Shown: positions 1 to 7,263, numbered from the stretch's first letter. The stretch: DNA of 11,198 nucleotides from Bacteroidetes bacterium CG23_combo_of_CG06-09_8_20_14_all_32_9 (GCA_002771395.1 PCSS01000007.1:4634-15831); one strand, 5' to 3'. Notes: generated by a model from the letters alone, not told the origin. A program made the numbers and translations.

Positions 1-59
1 TCAGCATGACGAATTGGGTATTTTTAGAAGCCCCCTATAATATGATTGATAATTTTTAC

Positions 60-67
60 TAATTTTG
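60..67 (+). promoter_or_regulatory. Putative -7 promoter box for the LemA gene
   Basis: The octamer TAATTTTG matches the Bacteroidota sigma-factor -7 consensus TAnnTTTG exactly and lies 24 bases before the ATG at 92. Transcription would start near position 72, giving a leader of about 20 bases. No TTG lies at the usual spacing of about 20 bases for a -33 box, so this rests on one element in AT-rich DNA. Confidence 0.45.
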
Positions 68-91
68 TTCCATATTTAAAATCACATTTTT

Positions 92-736
92 ATGGAAGAA
101 TTACAGAATAAGTACGATAAAAACTTAAAAACCAAAGGCACAGGATGTCTTGGTGCTACATTGCTTATTATTATTATTGGTATATTCTTAATTATAATAT
201 CAATCTTTACCTATTCATATTATAATGGTTTAGTTACCCGCGAAGAAAAAGTAAATGCACAGTGGGCACAGGTAGAAAATCTTTATCAACGCCGTGCTGA
301 CCTTATAAATAACCTGGTTTCAACAGTAAAGGGCTATGCTACTCATGAGAAAACCACATTAACGGCTGTAACTGAAGCACGCTCTAAAGCATCATCTATG
401 ACCATCAGTCCGGAAAATCTTAACGATGAAACTATTCAGAAGTTTGAGCAGGTTCAGGGTGAATTAACATCAAGCCTTCAAAGGTTAATGGTTGTAGTTG
501 AGCAATATCCTAATTTAAAGGCTAATCAGGGCTTTTTGCAACTACAATCGCAATTAGAACAAATTGAAAACGGAATTGCCGACCAGCGTAATCTGTTTAA
601 CGAAATAGCCCGCGATTACAACATTGCTATTCGCAAATTTCCCCGTAATTTATTTGCTGTAATGTTCGGGTTTAAAAGCAAATCATACTTTAAAGCGACA
701 CCCGGTGCCGATAAAGTTCCGGTAGTAAAGTTTTAA
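92..736 (+). CDS. LemA family membrane protein
   Basis: This is a 214-residue LemA-family protein. The N-terminus is a short charged segment (1-18) followed by one strongly hydrophobic helix at about 20-44. The rest is the family's helical bundle. Family hallmarks are visible: VNAQWAQVENLYQRRADLI (54-72), the TVKGYATHE stretch (78-86), YPNLKA (139-144), LEQIENGIADQRN (155-167), FPRNLFAVMFGF (183-194) and the C-terminal KVPVVKF. Length is normal for the family. LemA proteins are membrane-anchored with no settled biochemical role. In many Bacteroidota lemA is followed by TPM-domain (YgcG-like) genes. Here the next gene is convergent and unrelated, so any TPM partner is elsewhere or upstream of the window. 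A promoter-like box lies just upstream at 60-67. Confidence 0.93.
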   Translation: MEELQNKYDKNLKTKGTGCLGATLLIIIIGIFLIIISIFTYSYYNGLVTREEKVNAQWAQVENLYQRRADLINNLVSTVKGYATHEKTTLTAVTEARSKASSMTISPENLNDETIQKFEQVQGELTSSLQRLMVVVEQYPNLKANQGFLQLQSQLEQIENGIADQRNLFNEIARDYNIAIRKFPRNLFAVMFGFKSKSYFKATPGADKVPVVKF

Positions 737-777
737 TTAGTGTTTGTCCATAAAGTCAAAGATTTTCAAAAACCAAA

Positions 778-912
778 GACCCAAGTTTCAAGGAAAAGAC
801 CCAAGAACCAAGTTTCAAATTCCAAGCCCCAAGAACAAGGAAAGTATTGTTTTTCCCCTTTGAATTTGGGACTTGGGACTTGGAGCTTTTCTTAGTCCAA
901 GGAAAAGACCCA
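778..912. repeat. CCAAG/CTTGG-rich repeat region with inverted arms
   Basis: The convergent gap between the LemA gene and the hydrolase gene carries six CCAAG motifs (781, 801, 808, 822, 829, 897) and two reverse-complement CTTGG motifs (872, 879). A 15-bp direct repeat, CAAGGAAAAGACCCA, occurs at 789-803 and 898-912. The left arm at 820-833 pairs with 872-885 at 12 of 14 positions, and a second register pairs 807-825 with 859-877 at 15 of 19. The block can therefore fold on either strand and may act as a bidirectional terminator for the two converging genes. There is no coding potential. Its origin (degenerate repeat family or slippage product) is not visible from one copy. Confidence 0.6.
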
Positions 913-963
913 TGGTTATACAGGTCTTGTTAAATTAAAACAAAAAATGCCTGCCTTTACGAT

Positions 964-1725
964 TCACAATTCAATTTTAAGCCCATCCCACGCCAATTGA
1001 ACATTTTGTGGCAGTTCTTTATTTATTTCTTTATGAAGACCCATCATGTGGCTAATATGTGTAAGATAAGTTTTTTCAGGTTTTACCTTTTCAATAAATG
1101 CTAAAGATTCTTCTAAATTAAAATGTGAAAGGTGTTTTCTTTTTCTTAGTGAGCTTACAATTAATACTTTAACCTTCTTTATTTTATCTATTTCTTCATC
1201 TGGTACGTACTTAATGTCGGTAAAATAAGCAAACTGGTTAAACTTAAATCCAAAAACCGGGAGTTTATGATGAAATCCACGAACAGGAACAATAGTTATA
1301 TCATTAATTTTAAAAGGTTTATTTTGAATTTCGTGAAGTGTCATCTCAGGAATTCCCGGATATTTTTCTTCAGAAAAAACATAAGAATAATCAATTTGTA
1401 ATGCTTTTAAAACTCTTGCTTCGGCATAAACATCCATCGGCTTTTTATAAATCCAATTAAATGAGCGTATATCATCCAAGCCTGCAATATGGTCTTTATG
1501 CTCGTGAGTAAAAAGAATGGCATCCACTTTTGTTACCTTTTCTCTTAACATTTGCTGGCGGAAATCGGGACCGGTATCAATTACAAAAGTAAAACCGTTA
1601 ATTTCAATCATAACTGAAGAACGTAACCGTTTATCATGCTCATCTTTAGACATACAAACATTACAATTGCATGCAATCACAGGAACACCCTGCGAAGTTC
1701 CGGTTCCAAGAAGTGTAACTTTCAA
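964..1725 (-). CDS. PhnP-like metallo-beta-lactamase-fold hydrolase (TTG start)
   Basis: This is a 253-residue MBL-fold metal-dependent hydrolase of the PhnP-like group, whose best-known member is a phosphodiesterase acting on phosphoribosyl cyclic phosphate. The N-terminus MKVTLLGTGTSQGVPV is the typical first strand. The dinuclear-metal motif is THEHKDH (73-79; H74, H76, D78, H79). Further likely ligands are His152/153 in GFHHK, Asp170 in YFTD and His223 in LTHISH. Cys19, Cys21 and Cys24 form a CxCxxC cluster like the structural zinc site of PhnP, probably completed by His226. The substrate is unknown, and no phn genes are nearby. The start codon is TTG: no in-frame ATG lies between it and the upstream stop, and the family N-terminus begins exactly here. 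It converges on the LemA gene and is divergent from the methyltransferase gene. Confidence 0.88.
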   Translation of the reverse strand: MKVTLLGTGTSQGVPVIACNCNVCMSKDEHDKRLRSSVMIEINGFTFVIDTGPDFRQQMLREKVTKVDAILFTHEHKDHIAGLDDIRSFNWIYKKPMDVYAEARVLKALQIDYSYVFSEEKYPGIPEMTLHEIQNKPFKINDITIVPVRGFHHKLPVFGFKFNQFAYFTDIKYVPDEEIDKIKKVKVLIVSSLRKRKHLSHFNLEESLAFIEKVKPEKTYLTHISHMMGLHKEINKELPQNVQLAWDGLKIEL

Positions 1726-1804
1726 AATAAATTTTATTTGCTGTAAAAGTAGGCATTTTATACTGCAAACAGGATAAAACCGTACATTTTATTTTTCATT
1801 TACA

Positions 1805-1850
1805 GTCATTCGCTTCGCTGTCATACGATTGTCATTCGCTTCGCTGTCAT
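1805..1850. repeat. Two direct copies of a 20-bp repeat
   Basis: The 20-mer GTCATTCGCTTCGCTGTCAT occurs identically at 1805-1824 and 1831-1850, separated by six bases (26-bp period). It lies in the divergent intergenic region between the hydrolase and methyltransferase genes. The junction of the two copies (1820-1837) is the reverse complement, at 17 of 18 positions, of the tandem array just downstream (1880-1897), so both repeats belong to one larger foldable element. Confidence 0.85.
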
Positions 1851-1858
1851 TGACAATA

Positions 1859-1930
1859 AATGACTATTGTATGACTATTGAATGACTATCGTATGACCAC
1901 TGAATGACTATCGTATGACCATTGAATGAC
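1859..1930. repeat. 11-bp/22-bp tandem repeat array
   Basis: There are about 6.5 copies of an 11-mer, (A/T)ATGACTATYG. Copies beginning with A and T alternate, giving a 22-bp higher-order unit at 1859-1880, 1881-1902 and 1903-1924 plus a partial AATGAC at 1925-1930. Variation between units is limited to T/C changes, mainly at the eighth and tenth positions. Part of the array (1880-1897) is complementary to 1820-1837, so the region can form a large hairpin. It ends 44 bases before the promoter box of the downstream gene. There are no spacers, so this is not a CRISPR array. Confidence 0.9.
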
Positions 1931-1973
1931 GTTTTTAAAATTTATTCCGTGCAAAGTATATATTGTCTTTTTG

Positions 1974-1981
1974 TATCTTTG
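1974..1981 (+). promoter_or_regulatory. Putative -7 box, near-leaderless promoter of the RsmI-like gene
   Basis: TATCTTTG fits TAnnTTTG exactly and ends four bases before the ATG at 1986. The expected transcription start, about five bases past the box, falls on or next to the start codon, so the mRNA may be leaderless. No clear -33 TTG is present at normal spacing; only GTG is seen near 1949-1951. The box also argues against the longer reading-frame start at 1926, which would lie upstream of the promoter. Confidence 0.55.
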
Positions 1982-1985
1982 TTTT

Positions 1986-2690
1986 ATGAAAGGTAAATTA
2001 TTTTTAATTCCTACCCCTTTGGGCGAAAATTTTACCATCCAAAATATTAATTCAGATGTTATAAAAACACTGCAGGGCATACGATTTCTTATTGCTGAAG
2101 AATTGAAAACAGCCCGAAGGTTCTTAAAAAAATTGGATCCCTCCTGCCCTATTGATGATATTACTTTTTTTGTTTTAAACGAACACACTACACCACAAGA
2201 GTTTGAGCAATACTTAAAAGTTGCAGAAAATGGTAATAATGTTGGATTGCTAACAGAAGCGGGTTGCCCGGCAATTGCCGACCCCGGTTCGCAGGTGGTT
2301 AACATTGCTCACAAAAATGAAATTAAGGTGGTTCCTCTTGTTGGACCATCTTCAATAACACTTGCACTTATGGCATCGGGATTAAACGGACAAAAGTTTG
2401 CTTTTTGGGGATATTTGCCTGTAAAACAAAATGAACGTAAAATTAAAATTAAGCAAATCGAAAAACGTTCTAAACTTGAAAACCAAACTCAAATTTTTAT
2501 TGAAACACCGTACCGGAATATTTCTCTTTTTAATGACATTATTGCGGTTTGTGAGCCCGAAACACAACTTTGCATCGCCTCTAATATTACTCAATATGAC
2601 GAATTTATATTAACAATGAAAATTAAAAAATGGAAACTAAAAATTCCTGATATTCATAAAAAACCTACGGTATTTTTACTATTATCATAA
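1986..2690 (+). CDS. RsmI-type SAM-dependent methyltransferase (short form)
   Basis: This 234-residue tetrapyrrole-methylase-fold protein is related to RsmI, which 2'-O-methylates C1402 of 16S rRNA. Family motifs are LFLIPTPLGE (5-14), the SAM-site loop LLTEAGCPAIADPGS (88-102), VVPLVGPSSI (115-124), FAFWGYLP (138-145) and IFIETPYRN (170-178). It is shorter than typical RsmI (about 280 residues) and lacks the C-terminal extension. Bacteroidota often carry such a short paralogue annotated only as a SAM-dependent methyltransferase, so the rRNA target is an inference. The reading frame is open back to 1926, but the 20 extra residues do not resemble the family, overlap the tandem repeat and precede the promoter box. 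The ATG at 1986 is therefore chosen. The WD40 gene follows after 50 bases and may be co-transcribed. Confidence 0.85.
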   Translation: MKGKLFLIPTPLGENFTIQNINSDVIKTLQGIRFLIAEELKTARRFLKKLDPSCPIDDITFFVLNEHTTPQEFEQYLKVAENGNNVGLLTEAGCPAIADPGSQVVNIAHKNEIKVVPLVGPSSITLALMASGLNGQKFAFWGYLPVKQNERKIKIKQIEKRSKLENQTQIFIETPYRNISLFNDIIAVCEPETQLCIASNITQYDEFILTMKIKKWKLKIPDIHKKPTVFLLLS

Positions 2691-2740
2691 CAATAATATT
2701 TTAGGCACCCGTTTTTGAAAATTATCAAAAAAAAAGAAAA

Positions 2741-4852
2741 ATGCGAATAAAACAAATTTTCATTAATGTTTTAGTTTTAATTCCGTCTTTGATTTTTGGT
2801 CAGGATTCAGAAATTATTTTTCCTATAAAACACTCGTCTTTTATAACTTCATTAAAATACTCGCCAACAAAACAATATATAGCAACAACCTCAGCCGATT
2901 GTACTATAAAGTTATGGCAGGCATCAAACAATTTATTAATACGAACATTTTACGGACACACAGAAATAGTAAACTGCATTGATTTTTCGGTAGATGGGAG
3001 TTTATTAGCATCAGGAGCAAATGATAGTACTGTAATAATTTGGGACGTTGTTACAGGGGGAAAAAAAATAAATAATATTAATACAGGCGGTAAAGTTTTA
3101 ACAATTGCATTTAATCATAACGGGCAAAATATTATTGCAGGCACAAATAATGGTAACATAATTATTATCAATATATCAAGCGGAATAATTGATAATAAAT
3201 TTTCTTTTCCACAATATAAAATAACTCATTTAGGCTTTGCAAAAGAAAATAACAAATTACTTGTTTCAACTTCAAAACAAAATGAAAATGTTAATTTAAC
3301 AAATGAAATAAAATCTGAAGGTTCGTTGTATTTATTTGATTTTGAAAATTTTCAAAAACCCATAGCAATTAGCAACTATAAGGAAAATGTTATAAACTTT
3401 TGTTTTAGTCCGGACAGCGAAAAAATAATTACAGCAGCCAGCAATGGAATGGTAAGAGTGTGGAAAACAAAAGATTATATAGAAGAAATAGGTTTTAAAA
3501 ACACTAATTTAACCCCCGCTGTTGTGTTTATGTCGGGCAATGGAAAAATGGTTTGTGTTGCAAGTCAGAAAGATAATACAATTAATTTATGGAGAATTTC
3601 GGGTGAAAAACTTTTCGATTTTACTATTGAAAAAGGTAAAGCAGTTTACGGTGAATTTAACAACGATTTTACCAGAATTCATATCTGCAATAATTTCGGC
3701 TTATTTATAATATACGATTTTAATGCACGTATAAGAGATACAATTGGTGAATATTTACAATCGGAAAGTACGCTTTCATCTTTTGCAATATCAAAATCAT
3801 CATCTCAATTGGCAATTGCATTTGGAAATGGAGTAATAAAAGGATTTAACTTATCTGCATTAATGCCTGTTAAATATACCTCTCCGCAAAGTACGAAAGT
3901 ATTGTGCATGACATTTTCAACAGATGAAAAAAAACTGTGTATTTCAAACGACCAATCGGTAATTTATAATTATAACAACAATAAAACTGAAGCAGGACCT
4001 GCAATTGTTACTTTTTTAGAAACTGCAACCGGGAGTATTAAAAGTGTTATTCCCTACAGCAGCGAATATGTTACTTCATTAACTGCATTTTCAAATTATT
4101 GTTTATCGGGTGTAAACTCCGGGATTATAAAATTTAATGAAATTGAAAACGCAAAAGAAATAAGTCAAATTCCTGCACATGATTATGATGTTATTGACAT
4201 GAATTTTTCTTCTGATTTTAAATGGCTTATAACCGGTTCAACAGATGCAACGGCAAAACTATGGAAAGTAGAAGGCTCACTGCTTACACTTAAAAATTTA
4301 TTCCAGTTTAACAATGAAGTAAATAATGTAAATTATATTTCATCAAACCAGATAGTTATTGCCTCTGTTGTTGAAACAGGATTATATATTATTAAAGGGT
4401 TAAAAACCGAAAACAAAATAGCCATTGAAGAAAAAAATGGAATATCTGATATTGATGTTTCAGAAAACGATACACTTTTGTTCGCTTCAATTAACAGTAA
4501 CCAAACCCAATGCCGTTCTTATTCATACTTAACAGGGGTAAAAATATGGGAATTTAAAGAAACTGGCTCAAAAATCAAAAAAATATTTTATTCAATTAAA
4601 TATAATATTTTGTTTTGTGCACTTGAAAATGGAAGTATTATTTTGATTAATGCAAAAACAGGAAAAAAATTAGCAACAATAATACTTTACAGCGGCAAAG
4701 AATGGTTGGTTTATACTCCTGATAATTATTTTGATGCCTCAACCAGTATTTTACCAAATATAAACATTGTTAGTAAATTAATTTTTTTAAATCACCAGGG
4801 AATAGAAAAATACTATCAAAAGGGAATTTTGGCTAAAATATTAATGCAATAA
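2741..4852 (+). CDS. Secreted WD40-repeat protein ending at a caspase-linker motif
   Basis: This is a 703-residue WD40 beta-propeller protein. A Sec signal peptide is likely at 1-20, with cleavage before Gln21 (LIFG/Q, typical of the phylum). WD repeats are clearest at SADCTIKLWQ (51-60), GHTEIVNCIDFSVDGSLLA (72-90) to STVIIWD (96-102), FSPDSEKIITAASNGMVRVW (222-241), INLWRISG (281-288) and SSDFKWLITGSTDATAKLW (490-508). The length of the repeat region, about 30-650, would suit two propellers. The tail EWLVYTPDNYFDASTSI (654-670) and the YYQKGILAKIL stretch (691-701) resemble the linker that precedes a caspase-like (peptidase C14) domain in other Bacteroidota WD40 proteins. Here the frame stops at that point and no caspase is visible downstream. 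The role is unknown; the propellers probably bind proteins outside the cytoplasm. Confidence 0.82.
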   Translation: MRIKQIFINVLVLIPSLIFGQDSEIIFPIKHSSFITSLKYSPTKQYIATTSADCTIKLWQASNNLLIRTFYGHTEIVNCIDFSVDGSLLASGANDSTVIIWDVVTGGKKINNINTGGKVLTIAFNHNGQNIIAGTNNGNIIIINISSGIIDNKFSFPQYKITHLGFAKENNKLLVSTSKQNENVNLTNEIKSEGSLYLFDFENFQKPIAISNYKENVINFCFSPDSEKIITAASNGMVRVWKTKDYIEEIGFKNTNLTPAVVFMSGNGKMVCVASQKDNTINLWRISGEKLFDFTIEKGKAVYGEFNNDFTRIHICNNFGLFIIYDFNARIRDTIGEYLQSESTLSSFAISKSSSQLAIAFGNGVIKGFNLSALMPVKYTSPQSTKVLCMTFSTDEKKLCISNDQSVIYNYNNNKTEAGPAIVTFLETATGSIKSVIPYSSEYVTSLTAFSNYCLSGVNSGIIKFNEIENAKEISQIPAHDYDVIDMNFSSDFKWLITGSTDATAKLWKVEGSLLTLKNLFQFNNEVNNVNYISSNQIVIASVVETGLYIIKGLKTENKIAIEEKNGISDIDVSENDTLLFASINSNQTQCRSYSYLTGVKIWEFKETGSKIKKIFYSIKYNILFCALENGSIILINAKTGKKLATIILYSGKEWLVYTPDNYFDASTSILPNINIVSKLIFLNHQGIEKYYQKGILAKILMQ

Positions 4853-5183
4853 ATTGTAAGAGGAGATACAAATTTTGATCTCAGAACAAGGATTACTCAC
4901 AATATTATTTATTTTAAAGGTGCTTGCCCCATTAGATAAAGACATATAAAGAGTGCTCTCTCTTTTAATTAACTAATATCTAACGGGGTAAATGATATCG
5001 CTTTGCTAAGTTAACGATTTTAGATTGTACATCTATTTTGCAGTTTTGGTTTGAGTGTTGATTTCAGCAATTGCAAAATGTGTGTGCAAATACTTTGGCG
5101 CATTAGTATTGTGTGTTGTCATTATACTATGAGTTTCCCTGATGAAAAAATTGTTTATTGTCTTTTACCTGTAAAATTTTTAT
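4853..5183. other. Convergent intergenic region without a gene
   Basis: These 331 bases lie between the stops of two convergent genes. I found no credible gene in any frame and no leftover caspase domain from the WD40 gene. The region holds the nested inverted repeat at 4927-4988 and a promoter-like TATTTTG at 5034-5040 with no gene after it. It also has a small hairpin (5163-5168 with 5171-5176) followed by an A-rich run, close to the end of the minus-strand gene. Confidence 0.6.
4927..4988. terminator. Nested inverted repeat, possible terminator
   Basis: The outer arms CCCCATTAGATA (4927-4938) and TATCTAACGGGG (4977-4988) pair at 11 of 12 positions. In minus-strand RNA the single mismatch becomes a G-U pair, so the stem would be complete there. 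An inner hairpin pairs AAAGAG (4948-4953) with CTCTTT (4960-4965) and is followed by TTTAATT on the plus strand. Lying between convergent stops, it could end transcripts from one or both sides, although it is nearly 200 bases beyond the minus-strand stop. Confidence 0.4.
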
Positions 5184-7127
5184 TTATTCAACCTCTAATT
5201 TATACCAGTCACTCCCACTATAGTACTCAATAACATTAGATGTTGTATTATAAATCATTAAACCCATCGCTGGAAGTATTTGATCTCTGTTAGTTGTAGT
5301 CATCATGGGAATTAATACTCCTTTGTCAGTTGCTTTCACATCTAATATAGCAGATGCATCCGGATTTAAGCCATCTGTATTTATTGCTATACCTTCACTG
5401 TTTTGGCTTCCGGCACCTGTAGTTGCAGTAATAAATATATCAGACAGGTAACACCATGTTGTTCCGTCGTAATATCCAAAACGATTAGTAGGATTATCAT
5501 AATATATTAATCCTGTTACAGGACAAAGAGAATTGCTTGTAGTTCTTGGTACAAGTACTCCTCTTGTAACAGAAGTTATATCAAGCATAGTTGAATTAGA
5601 AGGGCTTGCTCCTGTGAGGTTTATTACTATTTTTCCTGGCTCACTAGTTGTGCCGGTTGTGGAAGATACAAAAGTACTTTTAATTTCATACCATCCTGTG
5701 CTTTTATAATAATTAAGTTTTGAAGTAGTGATATTGAAAATAAGTAATCCAATAGCTGGTGAAGGAATAGCATCTCTTTGTGCAGAATTTATTCGTGGAA
5801 TAAGCATACCCAAATTGTTAGACGGTGAAACATCAATATCAAGAATAGATGAAGGGTTAGGAGAATTACCCGTAATGTTTATAGATACGCCCTTGTCATC
5901 AGGAAGAGTTGAAACTGCAATAACCACATCATCTGCGGATGGTGAGCAAGGCAAATCAGATATTGTCCATCTCAAAGTAGCAGACATCCCAATTAATAAC
6001 CCGGTTACACCTGAAGACGGAGAAGAAGGTGTTGTAATTGTTGCTGTGCCAGAAACAACTGACCAGTTTCCTGTTCCCACAGCCGGTGTATTTCCTGCAA
6101 GTGTTGTTGTAGTTACATTACATAAGTACTGATCTGGACCTGCATTTGCAGTTGTGGGATTTGCAACAACAGTAATAAATGAATTTTTTATTTCAGTATC
6201 CGAGCCGTTTCCATTAGTTGCAACAAGAGTGATTGTATATGTTCCGGCAGTATTGAAGCATATATTCGCAGGGTTTTGAAGTGCTGATGTTCCCGGCGAA
6301 CCTCCGGTAAATGTCCAGCTCCAGATTGTAGGCGTATTACTTGATAAATCTGTGAAGTTAATACATAAACCGGCACATATTGTTGAGTCGGATGCAGAGA
6401 AATTGGCAACAGGTACTGCACCTCCTGCAACACTTAATGTAATATCATCAATAGCAATAGAAGGATCGGTACCGGTATTATCATCGTTATTTGTCCAGTT
6501 AAATCCGATTTTAACATTCGGGTTATTGTCGGCACTGGCAGGTAAAACAACAGAATAAGCGGTCCAACAACCTTGTACAGATCCATTGCATACCCCTCCA
6601 CAAGCAGAATTACAACAGGATGTTTTTAGTAAGTCAAATAAAAGTGTCCATCCACTGCCATCATTCCACCATAATGTCGCATTGTCTGTTGTTCCTTGTC
6701 CGAACTCAATATAATTAAATGCAAGAGTAATGTTTGTATAACCGGTACAGTTAATTGTCGGAGATTCAACCCTCACATTTGTTTCAGGAAACCAGATACC
6801 TAATCCTCCTGCCAAATATGATGCACCATTATCGCCAACAACTGAGACATTTGAACCAATATGCAATGAAGGGTCAGCAGCATCGCACACCGAACCGCAG
6901 ATACCGGCATCATTACCGCATTCTGCTCCACTTACATACCACACATTGGGGTCAGAACCGTTTGTACCTGTATTTGTAGTGGTCCATGCTCCATTCGGTC
7001 CTACGTAAGTATTAGCATAGCAGTTGGAAACGCAACTATTACTAAAAGTTTCGGTCCAAAAAGATTGTGAAAACCCCCATACAGGAAAAATTATTACTAC
7101 AACAAGTACAAAAACTAAATTTTTCAT
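5184..7127 (-). CDS. Secreted PKD-domain protein with three C-terminal repeats
   Basis: This is a 647-residue extracellular or cell-surface protein. A signal peptide is likely at 1-20 (hydrophobic core 4-17, GFSQ at the cleavage site). Residues about 22-235 are Cys-rich and look like a jelly-roll or MAM-like domain ending in IAIDDITLS (225-233). A PKD domain spans about 238-322, with IWSWTFTGGSPGT (268-280) and the closing FNTAGTYTITLVATNGNGS stretch (291-309). A second Ig/PKD-like domain follows (323-408). Three homologous units of about 70 residues come last, at 412-481, 497-562 and 578-644. Each has the pattern INxxGxxPxxSxxLDv...GvLiPr...GLliyn...YYxgxxW. No clear type IX sorting domain is recognised at the C-terminus (YKLEVE). 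The composition fits adhesion or surface display, and no catalytic residues are apparent. No function can be assigned. Confidence 0.82.
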   Translation of the reverse strand: MKNLVFVLVVVIIFPVWGFSQSFWTETFSNSCVSNCYANTYVGPNGAWTTTNTGTNGSDPNVWYVSGAECGNDAGICGSVCDAADPSLHIGSNVSVVGDNGASYLAGGLGIWFPETNVRVESPTINCTGYTNITLAFNYIEFGQGTTDNATLWWNDGSGWTLLFDLLKTSCCNSACGGVCNGSVQGCWTAYSVVLPASADNNPNVKIGFNWTNNDDNTGTDPSIAIDDITLSVAGGAVPVANFSASDSTICAGLCINFTDLSSNTPTIWSWTFTGGSPGTSALQNPANICFNTAGTYTITLVATNGNGSDTEIKNSFITVVANPTTANAGPDQYLCNVTTTTLAGNTPAVGTGNWSVVSGTATITTPSSPSSGVTGLLIGMSATLRWTISDLPCSPSADDVVIAVSTLPDDKGVSINITGNSPNPSSILDIDVSPSNNLGMLIPRINSAQRDAIPSPAIGLLIFNITTSKLNYYKSTGWYEIKSTFVSSTTGTTSEPGKIVINLTGASPSNSTMLDITSVTRGVLVPRTTSNSLCPVTGLIYYDNPTNRFGYYDGTTWCYLSDIFITATTGAGSQNSEGIAINTDGLNPDASAILDVKATDKGVLIPMMTTTNRDQILPAMGLMIYNTTSNVIEYYSGSDWYKLEVE

Positions 7128-7196
7128 TTTTTTTCATTGTTATAAGGTGGATTCTAAAAATTATTTTTTTACATTTTTTTAGTTACAAATTCAAAC

Positions 7197-7210
7197 CCAC
7201 ATAAATGTGG
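7197..7210. repeat. 14-bp palindrome in the leader of the PKD gene
   Basis: CCACAT and ATGTGG form perfect 6-bp arms around AA. The site lies about 70 bases before the minus-strand start and about 15 bases downstream of a weak promoter-like pair on that strand (TAATATTG, read from 7232 to 7225, with TTG at 7258-7256, spacing 23). It could be a dimeric-regulator operator or a small leader hairpin. Nothing else in the window supports either reading. Confidence 0.3.
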
Positions 7211-7263
7211 TTGAAAAAGTAGTACAATATTACAAAAAAAATAAAATAAGATGTTCAAAAAAA

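Noticed and set aside
1859..1930. Possible CRISPR array
   Set aside because: The repeats are 11 or 22 bp, directly contiguous, with no unique spacers and no cas genes nearby.
1926..1985. N-terminal extension of the RsmI-like protein
   Set aside because: The added 20 residues do not resemble the family, begin inside the tandem repeat and precede the TATCTTTG promoter box.
1886..2305. 139-codon minus-strand frame over the methyltransferase gene
   Set aside because: It is antisense to a gene with clear RsmI-family motifs and shows no motif of its own.
5034..5040. Promoter-like TATTTTG in the convergent gap
   Set aside because: It is one base short of the consensus, has no -33 partner at normal spacing and no gene follows it on the plus strand.
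5163..5176. Rho-independent terminator of the PKD gene
   Set aside because: The 6-bp stem is A/T-rich with only a two-base loop, too weak to call a terminator from sequence alone.
5051..5233. 60-codon open frame on the plus strand between the convergent genes
   Set aside because: It starts with TTG, overlaps the end of the PKD gene in antisense and its protein looks like random translation.
5728..6132. 134-codon open frame antisense to the PKD gene
   Set aside because: It is a shadow of the Ser/Thr-rich coding strand with no recognisable family motif. The same holds for the frames at 6188-6433, 6352-6558 and 6755-6979.
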